Made by a program: the position numbers and the translations under genes. From contig DHPR01000011.1 in NCBI GenBank assembly GCA_002410925.1, positions 12,692-76,691 of the forward strand: DNA of 64,000 nt, read 5' to 3'. Source of the DNA: UBA5359 sp002410925 [NCBI: bacterium UBP13_UBA5359] (GTDB lineage: Bacteria; UBP13; UBA5359). Of this stretch, positions 26,335-33,124 are shown in pieces. Under the pieces are notes generated by a model. The model worked only from the letters and a program-made list of their open reading frames with translations. It searched no databases and was not told the origin of the DNA. The stretch's first letter is position 1. Each line of letters starts with the position of its first letter.

Positions 26335-26511
26335 ATGGCAAACAGAGCTAATAGATGCGAAAGAGATGCCGTTTACGGCCTGGGTTTTATAGGAGCCGTG
26401 ATTTATTACATTGCTCATGCCGGAACATTCTGGGCGGGAGTCCTGGGAATTCTTAAAGCAATAGTCTGGCCGGCAATTTTGGTTTATCTGGCTTTGGGAA
26501 GACTATCGTAA
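26335..26511 (+). CDS. Small membrane protein, 58 residues
   Basis: The frame encodes 58 residues. A polar start (MANRANRCERDAVYG) is followed by LGFIGAVIYYIAHAGTFW and GVLGILKAIVWPAILVYLAL, two hydrophobic segments with a Gly/Trp turn. AAAGGAG stands seven bases before the ATG, with an extended -10 further up. The pattern resembles short conserved hypothetical proteins I recall from many bacteria that share the GLGFIGA...YYI...FW.GVLGI.KA..WP arrangement. Function is unknown. Its last 28 bp overlap the 3' end of the convergent esterase gene. Confidence 0.75.
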   Translation: MANRANRCERDAVYGLGFIGAVIYYIAHAGTFWAGVLGILKAIVWPAILVYLALGRLS

Positions 26512-28496
26512 CACCCATTGCTGCCGCCTGTTACAGAAACCTGAGCAGGAACCCCCATAAGAGTTGACAATCGTTCCGTATCGGCCTGCAAAACACTGCT
26601 TCGGGCGGCATCATACGGCTGCCCTGCCCAGTCCACAGGACAGGTTATGCATACGGGCGCCAGAGACAACGCAGCCAGCATGGAAATATCGCCCCATTTC
26701 AGAATACCGGGAATATGAACAGCCATGGACTGAGTTATATCCTCTCCTTCCCGCAGATATGATCCCAGCATATCCCTGACCTCAACAGAGGCATATTCAT
26801 CTTCCAGAGCGGCTGCAGCCAGAGCTGCCAGGCCCGTCTCGCCAAAAGCCAGCAAATTCAATTCTTTTATTTCACACTGGTATTTCAGATACCCCGCTAT
26901 GGCCTCGATATCCCTTACCCAATCGCCTATCATGGTCCTGCCCAGCCAGAGCGCCGCCCTGGCCTCGCTATGAAAGGCACATCCATACACAGGCTCGCTA
27001 TCCCAGCAGGTTTCGCCGGTTCCTCTGAGGTCGGCCAGAACGACCGCCCGGTCGCCAGAGACCATCTCCGACAGCGACAGCCTGTCCAGCGCAGTTTGCT
27101 TGCCTTCCGGATGGATTACCAGCACGGCTTCACGGGGATTGGTTCTCGGCCGTGAAATAATGGTCAGCGGCAACGGTATACCCGGCTCGGATTCCAAATG
27201 CAGTTTATCGATCTGCAAGCCGTTTTCTATCGTTACCCTCGCCTCGCTATCGAAACCGACGTCATAGAGAATAGGAAGCTGTAGCAACTCTTCCAGCTCG
27301 TTGCGCTTATCTTCGGGATCAGGAAGAGTATCGCCCTCCAGATGCCCCTGGGCCAAACGGTGAGCAATGGGAGATACGTATTCCGCAATAGAGATTACGC
27401 TCGACGGCCTTTCTTCTCCCAGGAAGCAACGACATTCATCCTCTGTCAGATCCTTAAAGTCAGGCTCATCGCAGGGACGCCCCTGACCCTCTCCTTTAAG
27501 CCAGAGCCTGAACCATCCCAGCATCTGACGGCGCATCTCCGGCCAATAGCCGTGCGGCAGATCTATGGCCTGGTAAGAGATGTTATCAACTGCGCCATAA
27601 TGCCTGTATATCTCTCTGGCCGCATTGAAGGAACGGATCATCTCGGTAACATAAAAAGTGGGATTGCTGTCCTGCAGGGCATTGAGAATCAGCAACGGTC
27701 TGGGAGCTATCAGCCCCAGAACGGCCCATTCCTCCACGAAGGTCAAGCCGCCCGGCAACAGTTCGCAGATACAATTAGCCCTGGTGACGTATGATTCGAA
27801 AGAGCCTACGGAAACCACCGGCACAGAGGCCTTGACTCTGTCGTCCAAGGCCGACACCCACATAGTCTGGTTGCCGCCGCCGGAGGCTCCGGTCACGCCT
27901 ATTTTGTCCGGATCTACACAATCCAGGGACTGCAGCAGGTCTATCCCCCGTATGTTATCATATACCTGCATGCCCAGCAGCGTCTCTCCAATATTCAGCA
28001 GAGAGGCTCCCAGGCCGACACCATGATATTCAAAACAGCCGGGCTGTGTGCCCCGCTCCCCGGCACCGAAGGCATCCACCGCCAGAACTACAAAACCATC
28101 ACGAGCCAGCACATGCCCTCTGGCTTGCACTCTGACTGCTATTTTGCCCTGGCTCCAGTGCCCGTGGGCATTCAACACTCCGGGAAACGGCCCCGGTCCG
28201 TCGGGAAGGTAGAGATTGGCGGTAACACGCATGCCGGGACGACTCTGATAGGTGATCTTTTTAAGGGTATAACCTTCCAGCCGTATGCTGCCGTGCTCCT
28301 GCACATCCAGCGGGCAGGGCTCGGAGAATGTCCCGGCAGCAGTGCGTATATTCTCCAGGAGCCGCGATCGCTGCTCCTGCCAGGCTTCCAAAGTCAGGGG
28401 CGGCTGATGCTGCAAATGCCTCCGCCGGGCCTCCATCGTTAGCGTATCTTGAACTACGGAACTAGCCTTCCCGAGCCATACATCAGTATCAACCAT
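26484..28496 (-). CDS. Two-domain alpha/beta hydrolase, acetylxylan-esterase-like
   Basis: The 670-residue protein has an N-terminal alpha/beta hydrolase domain with FPGVLNAHGHW (oxyanion hole region), the nucleophile elbow GVTGASGGGNQTMW, an Asp after PRPLLILNALQDSNP and a His in IDLPHGYWPEMRR. This matches the acetyl xylan esterase/dienelactone hydrolase group. Residues 380-670 form a second hydrolase-like domain (VLVIHPEGKQTA, ADLRGTGET, LLAFGETGLAALAAAA). There an ordinary nucleophile motif is not obvious (GETG), so it may be structural. No signal peptide is seen, so it would deacylate imported oligosaccharides. GGAGGGAG precedes the ATG. Confidence 0.8.
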   Translation of the reverse strand: MVDTDVWLGKASSVVQDTLTMEARRRHLQHQPPLTLEAWQEQRSRLLENIRTAAGTFSEPCPLDVQEHGSIRLEGYTLKKITYQSRPGMRVTANLYLPDGPGPFPGVLNAHGHWSQGKIAVRVQARGHVLARDGFVVLAVDAFGAGERGTQPGCFEYHGVGLGASLLNIGETLLGMQVYDNIRGIDLLQSLDCVDPDKIGVTGASGGGNQTMWVSALDDRVKASVPVVSVGSFESYVTRANCICELLPGGLTFVEEWAVLGLIAPRPLLILNALQDSNPTFYVTEMIRSFNAAREIYRHYGAVDNISYQAIDLPHGYWPEMRRQMLGWFRLWLKGEGQGRPCDEPDFKDLTEDECRCFLGEERPSSVISIAEYVSPIAHRLAQGHLEGDTLPDPEDKRNELEELLQLPILYDVGFDSEARVTIENGLQIDKLHLESEPGIPLPLTIISRPRTNPREAVLVIHPEGKQTALDRLSLSEMVSGDRAVVLADLRGTGETCWDSEPVYGCAFHSEARAALWLGRTMIGDWVRDIEAIAGYLKYQCEIKELNLLAFGETGLAALAAAALEDEYASVEVRDMLGSYLREGEDITQSMAVHIPGILKWGDISMLAALSLAPVCITCPVDWAGQPYDAARSSVLQADTERLSTLMGVPAQVSVTGGSNGCYDSLPKAR

Positions 28497-28741
28497 TTGT
28501 CTCCCTCCGCGCTTTGCTCTTAAACTTGGTTCGTATTAAATATCAGAAGCAAAACAAAAGCATACTGCTTCCAGCTACCTTATCTTCGACAGCTCGGCGG
28601 GATATTCCTGCTGTTTAAGGAAAAGAGCCGCCATGCCGAGTGTTAAGGCAGCCGAGTAATTTTATTTCGGCCTGATCTCCGCTTGTTGGCGTCTCCTTTA
28701 TAAACGCTTATGCTAAATGTAACTTCCTGCCCTCAAAGCGT
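28497..28741. other. Gene-free spacer with a possible coding relic
   Basis: No intact gene is seen. At 28575-28655 the minus strand reads a short hydrophobic-then-charged tail (ALTLGMAALFLKQQEYPAEL then a stop) that looks like the end of a membrane transporter. A stop lies just upstream, so it is at most a relic. No clear terminator was found. Confidence 0.3.
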
Positions 28742-29518
28742 TCAAAGTCCATATTCATTGTTATAGCACTTTTCGGGTACGATTTTTAACATGGTGCCGT
28801 CGCCGGCGATGGTAATCCTTTCTTTGGGTAAAAAATCGAGCAGCATGTTGAAAACTTCCTTCTCCTTGCCCTCCAGATCCGGATGAATATGCGATAGAAC
28901 AATCTTGCCTATCTTGCTTTTTATCTTTAAAAACTGAAGGACATCGTCAAGAGGCACATGCGCTAGTTCCATAATAAGAACATCAGCCTCTTGAAGCCAG
29001 CGCAAATCATTTATGGATCCAATATCTCCTGAGTAAACAATCTTTATATCACCTTCAAATGAATAGGAATAAGCCGGACGATTATACGGCTTCAAGTGAT
29101 TCGTAGGGCAAGCGGTGACCTGGAAATTATCATCTTTGAAGATATAACCACTTTGAACCGGAATTATCTCCAACTGGTAAGGAAGCATATCTCCATGAAG
29201 CAATATCAACTCCAGAAAGCTCTTGAATGTGTTAATTGCGTTTTCCGGCATCATAATTGAAAGCTTTTCCGTTCTGCCTGCTATCTGCAACGATTGCAAT
29301 AGCTGAAATATACCGGAAAAATGATCAGCATGCATATGCGAGATAAAAACAGCTTTTATCTCCTTCCAATCAAATCCGGTTCTCAGCAGCAAACTGCTCA
29401 CCGGCTCTCCGCAATCAATTAAATACTTATCCTGATCGCAGCAAAGCAACGTGGCAGAATTAAACCGATAAAACGTCGGTATTCCTGATGCAGTTCCTAA
29501 AAAATGCAAACTAATCAT
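28742..29518 (-). CDS. MBL-fold metallo-hydrolase, RNase Z-like
   Basis: This 258-residue metallo-beta-lactamase-fold protein starts with the RNase Z-like FLGTASGIP. It carries the zinc motif SHMHADHFSG near residue 60, a later His in CPTNH, the bridging Asp in VYSGDIGS and LSHIHPD near residue 220. All ligands for two zinc ions seem present. The sequence is close to tRNase Z/phosphodiesterase subfamilies, but the flexible exosite arm is not evident. A role on cyclic nucleotides or other phosphodiesters is possible. It overlaps the PHP-domain gene by 4 bp and is translationally coupled to it. Confidence 0.82.
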   Translation of the reverse strand: MISLHFLGTASGIPTFYRFNSATLLCCDQDKYLIDCGEPVSSLLLRTGFDWKEIKAVFISHMHADHFSGIFQLLQSLQIAGRTEKLSIMMPENAINTFKSFLELILLHGDMLPYQLEIIPVQSGYIFKDDNFQVTACPTNHLKPYNRPAYSYSFEGDIKIVYSGDIGSINDLRWLQEADVLIMELAHVPLDDVLQFLKIKSKIGKIVLSHIHPDLEGKEKEVFNMLLDFLPKERITIAGDGTMLKIVPEKCYNNEYGL

Positions 29519-30267
29519 TTGTAGGTTATCCTCTCAATAAGTTGATTATGCAAATTTACTTTTTCTACTATCTGATTCGCCCAACCGAGATTGCCCACTC
29601 CACAGGCTGAGTGCGCATCAGACCCCAGAGCGAATATCACCCCTCGCTCAGCAAAAATCCTCACTACCCTTAGATAGCTTCTGGTGAGCTCCTTCACAGG
29701 CATAGATGGAAACCACCAACTCATCATATTCATTATTTCAAATGCCTTCCCTCCAGCAACAAAGGCATCGGCAACCTGCATTAAAAGGTTATCCGGGAAA
29801 TCGTCAATGCAGATATTCGCTTGCAAGCGCCCGACATTGAAAGGATGTGCAATGATATTGACCAGCGGATTGCCGCACGCATATATATAAGCATCTGCTA
29901 TATTCCGGCAAAGTTTACCGGGATCGCAAGGAGCATTTGTGTATACACCCTGTGTCAATTTTCCGAGGTCCACCAAAACGATGTCAAGCTTGCCGGCAAT
30001 CGCTTCGTCCACTGAAAGAGTACCTCGAGTATCAAGAATTGTTCCTTCTACGCCTGCCAATATGTTAATTGGCGCCTTGATATCCTTTATTTCCGCCACC
30101 AGAGACGGAAGCCATTCGGCATCATCGCTATCAAAGCAATGGTCGGTAATAGCCACGGTATCAAGTCCATTGCTCACTGCGGCCCTGATATTATCGCTTA
30201 TCGTATTCTGGCCATCCGAATACAGCGTGTGTGTATGTAGATCATGGCGACCCAATACTTTGCCCAT
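29515..30267 (-). CDS. PHP-domain metal-dependent phosphoesterase
   Basis: This 250-residue protein consists of a single PHP domain. Metal-binding landmarks are HDLHTHTLYSDG near residue 8, VAITDHCFD near residue 40, LAGVEGTIL near residue 70, IIAHPFN near residue 140 and LGSDAHSA near residue 220. Members of this YcdX-like and histidinol-phosphatase-like group hydrolyse phosphomonoesters. Here the substrate is unknown. The MBL-fold gene begins within its last codon, so the two may act in sequence, for example opening a diester then removing the phosphate (inference). It is also 21 bp downstream of the first secreted GH112-like gene. Confidence 0.82.
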   Translation of the reverse strand: MGKVLGRHDLHTHTLYSDGQNTISDNIRAAVSNGLDTVAITDHCFDSDDAEWLPSLVAEIKDIKAPINILAGVEGTILDTRGTLSVDEAIAGKLDIVLVDLGKLTQGVYTNAPCDPGKLCRNIADAYIYACGNPLVNIIAHPFNVGRLQANICIDDFPDNLLMQVADAFVAGGKAFEIMNMMSWWFPSMPVKELTRSYLRVVRIFAERGVIFALGSDAHSACGVGNLGWANQIVEKVNLHNQLIERITYK

Positions 30268-30288
30268 ATCTTATCATTTCATACCTTT

Positions 30289-33096
30289 CTACTCATTATC
30301 GCTTCTTTCCAGAAAGATTATACCCTTTGCCGGATTATGGCCCCCCCTCCATCTCTTATCCAATACGTTTAACTTACCCTTCTCAAATTTGGCCACGAGC
30401 TTATTCTCGCTACCAATGGATAAAGCTTGAGCCTTCCCGATCCTGACCTCAATCCGTCCTCTGGGGAATTCAACATGCCCCGGTTCATAATCAAGCTTTA
30501 GCGATGGGGGCAATGGATCTATCAGTTCCATCGACAATCGTAGCCGGTTCCTTGCCGGTCTCTCTACGTTCGTAAATTTAACATCAAGAGAAGAAAAGGC
30601 CTCTATGTCCATCTCCGGATCCAGCAACGCATGTTCAAAGAGCAATGGAAGGCCATAATAAGGTCTGATCAACTGCAATCCTAATTGCCAACTATTCAAA
30701 AAGACTTTATACCCGTTGGCAAAATCCTTTTTTTGCCATAAGTATCTATCCTCAGCATCCTTAAGAAGAAATCTGGAAGCCAACGGCTCAACTAAATTAA
30801 AGTTCAATACCACATAGCGGTTATTCTTAAAGTTGGTTACCGGAATCCTTATAACCGGCGTTACAGTTTCACTCTGTGAAGGATTATATTCCAGAACCAG
30901 CAAATCATTTTTGCAGCTTCGCAATGCAATATCCGGATGATAATCGTCCGTTTTGATTTGCTCCTCACTGCGCGTCAGCCAGCGAGCAATCCCGGCAAGA
31001 AGACTGTGCCCAAAATCATACTCCAGATTATATTCCCTTCCCAGATAGGCTACCCTCCCTTTCCCCAGTTCCCTTGTTGACAAAAGAGGCGTTTCGCCAT
31101 CTTGACATAGTATCTTACAAAGATTTCGGTAAGGCTTTGCCCCTGCCTCAGAATATTCTTCCCACGGAGGCAGAAGTTGGCGAATCATCTCTCTCGACAT
31201 TTGTCCGCCTGCAAACCATGCCGTAGGATGCGGCATATAATACCTATCCCACCATTCGTATTTCAAATTTTGAAACTGAACCAGCCATTTGCGGTCATTA
31301 TATATATTCTCTCTCTTTGAAAGGCTGCGAGCGATAGGATGCAATAATCCCGCTTCAGTTTTGTTGAAGCTTAACAATCTATGTTTTGCCGGTTTTGCAT
31401 AATCTACACCTGTTATCTCTCTGAGAGGAGCATATCCTCTATCCCGGCCATAGATATCAGTGTAGCTGGCAGCTCTTAAAGCCAGCAGCGAGTGCCCCTT
31501 CTCTACCCATGACCTGATCTTCCGGACAGCTTTATCATCGATAAGACCACTCATAAAGGGTTCGCTGGGCAAGAGGAGCAAGTCACAGTCCGCAGGAATC
31601 CTGCCCTGAGCCAAGTCTGCCAGATCAAGATGCTTCCATTTTATCGGAGTGTCCCAGAGATACCCCTCTCTGGTAAAAAGACCGAAAATAGAAGGCGAAT
31701 AGTAGCCGGTACCCAAAGATGGTATGTAGCCGGTAGCCGCATAGGAAGGCTTGAAGTTCTTCAAAAGGCCATACAAGAACTTATATTGCAAATTGATCTC
31801 CCTTATTGCCCTTAATTGATGAGGTTTTGGCTTGTGCTGAACAGTATTAATTCCCCACCACAGTTTATTCGGCAAGCTATCGTTAATAGCGCCCCTCAAT
31901 GTCAGGTGCCACCACCAGCGCAACATCGCATCTCGGTCATCCCGGTTGTAAACCCAATATAAATGAGAATAACCCGGCTTCTTTTCCCAATTGCCCAGGA
32001 AGGCTTTGTTCCAGATAAACTCCCATCCCCAATCAGGAATTTGATTGCCGCCACCCTCCCATTTTCCATTCCAGCTATTCGTCCAGATAAGCTGGTTGTC
32101 AACACCGACTCTTCCCAAGGTTTCGGGGCTTCCACCCTGTGTGAAATCTCCGATATAATAATCATGTCCAGCATTGTTTTTGTGAATAACCTTGGAGATA
32201 ACTGATATGGCCTGAGCCACAACGTCGGCTTTAATTTTTATCCAATGCGCCCAGTAAAACGGATCAAGTTCCACAAGTTCAGGATCAAATTCAAATCCGG
32301 TCTTCTTTCTGTAAAGCTTTTGCATAACAGGAGAACAATCAGCCCATGTATCGCCAAGATAACAGTGCATACTCGCTATAGCTTCCCAGGTTACGTAGCT
32401 GATTTCTCTATATGTCTGTAAGAAAAGATTCAATTTATGAGCCACATATTCAGAATAATCTGTAGGAAGCAAAGCCGGTATGCCTGATTGGCAAGGAAGA
32501 TAAGCGGTATAATATTGCCCCGGGCTGCTTTTAATCACAATTTTCCCGTCTCTTATACTCCATTGCTCCCGGAACGGCAACCTTCTCTTCTTGTGTAATT
32601 CTTCGTAAAGGATTCTTCCATCCGGCAAAAAGATATCAGTGGTATCTTTGATAAACCAATATTGGTAGTCTTCTCCTTTCACTATATCTTCAGGCAAGGG
32701 TATGGATACTGAGCTGCCTTCTGCCTTTACTCTAAACCATTTATAATACCACTGCCGTCTGTCAGGGTATTTTTTTAAATACTCTAAGCTCCTACCCTTT
32801 AATGCCCCTTCCGTGGCTATACCTACTGCATGGAGTTTCAAGCCTTCCCGTCCGTATTCTTGCAACTTCGTAAGATGCGGGACATTCCGTTCTTCCGCCG
32901 TAACTCCCTCCCAAATATTAAAATTGCTTCCCATAGTTCCATCGGCACAGAGTTTCTTTGCCTGCTTGCCGCCTCCGTCCCAAGCAAAGACAATCATTCC
33001 ATCGTCAACAGGCATACTTGCCGGCAAAGCAACGGAAGAAACCTCGCAAAGCAGTATCAAAGCGCTCGACAGTAGAGCAGTAATTATCTTATCCAC
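30289..33096 (-). CDS. Secreted GH112-like phosphorylase-related protein, copy A
   Basis: The likely start is a GTG at 33094-33096 with AAGAGG eight bases upstream. The resulting 935-residue protein opens with a signal peptide (MDKIITALLSSALILLCEVSSVALPA). The body resembles GH112 galactosyl-hexosamine/rhamnose phosphorylases. It has an N-terminal segment with a warning-like YLKKYPDRRQWYYKWF block, then WSIRDGKIVIKSSPGQYYTAYLPC, a barrel with DYYIGDFTQGGSPETLG, and the Rossmann-like domain (CDLLLLPSEPFMSGL, RSWVEKGHSLLAL). C-terminal beta domains follow. Known GH112 enzymes are cytoplasmic phosphorylases, so export is unusual. Family placement is from memory and moderate. It is a tandem paralogue of the next gene upstream. 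Confidence 0.6.
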   Translation of the reverse strand: MDKIITALLSSALILLCEVSSVALPASMPVDDGMIVFAWDGGGKQAKKLCADGTMGSNFNIWEGVTAEERNVPHLTKLQEYGREGLKLHAVGIATEGALKGRSLEYLKKYPDRRQWYYKWFRVKAEGSSVSIPLPEDIVKGEDYQYWFIKDTTDIFLPDGRILYEELHKKRRLPFREQWSIRDGKIVIKSSPGQYYTAYLPCQSGIPALLPTDYSEYVAHKLNLFLQTYREISYVTWEAIASMHCYLGDTWADCSPVMQKLYRKKTGFEFDPELVELDPFYWAHWIKIKADVVAQAISVISKVIHKNNAGHDYYIGDFTQGGSPETLGRVGVDNQLIWTNSWNGKWEGGGNQIPDWGWEFIWNKAFLGNWEKKPGYSHLYWVYNRDDRDAMLRWWWHLTLRGAINDSLPNKLWWGINTVQHKPKPHQLRAIREINLQYKFLYGLLKNFKPSYAATGYIPSLGTGYYSPSIFGLFTREGYLWDTPIKWKHLDLADLAQGRIPADCDLLLLPSEPFMSGLIDDKAVRKIRSWVEKGHSLLALRAASYTDIYGRDRGYAPLREITGVDYAKPAKHRLLSFNKTEAGLLHPIARSLSKRENIYNDRKWLVQFQNLKYEWWDRYYMPHPTAWFAGGQMSREMIRQLLPPWEEYSEAGAKPYRNLCKILCQDGETPLLSTRELGKGRVAYLGREYNLEYDFGHSLLAGIARWLTRSEEQIKTDDYHPDIALRSCKNDLLVLEYNPSQSETVTPVIRIPVTNFKNNRYVVLNFNLVEPLASRFLLKDAEDRYLWQKKDFANGYKVFLNSWQLGLQLIRPYYGLPLLFEHALLDPEMDIEAFSSLDVKFTNVERPARNRLRLSMELIDPLPPSLKLDYEPGHVEFPRGRIEVRIGKAQALSIGSENKLVAKFEKGKLNVLDKRWRGGHNPAKGIIFLERSDNE
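31394..31665. repeat. Gene-conversion tract, copy in paralogue A
   Basis: This 272-bp stretch matches 34236-34507 in the neighbouring paralogue with six mismatches. The flanking sequence of the two genes is far more diverged. It encodes the end of the barrel and the Rossmann-like domain (from about YLWDTPIKWKHLDLADLAQG to REITGVDYA). The sharp edges on both sides point to recent conversion, not uniform duplication. Confidence 0.8.
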
Positions 33097-33124
33097 TTGC
33101 TGCACCTCTTTCAGAGATATCCTC

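Noticed and set aside
28575-28655. Short hydrophobic C-terminal-like frame as a gene
   Set aside because: Only 26 codons between stops and no start or binding site; kept only as a possible relic.
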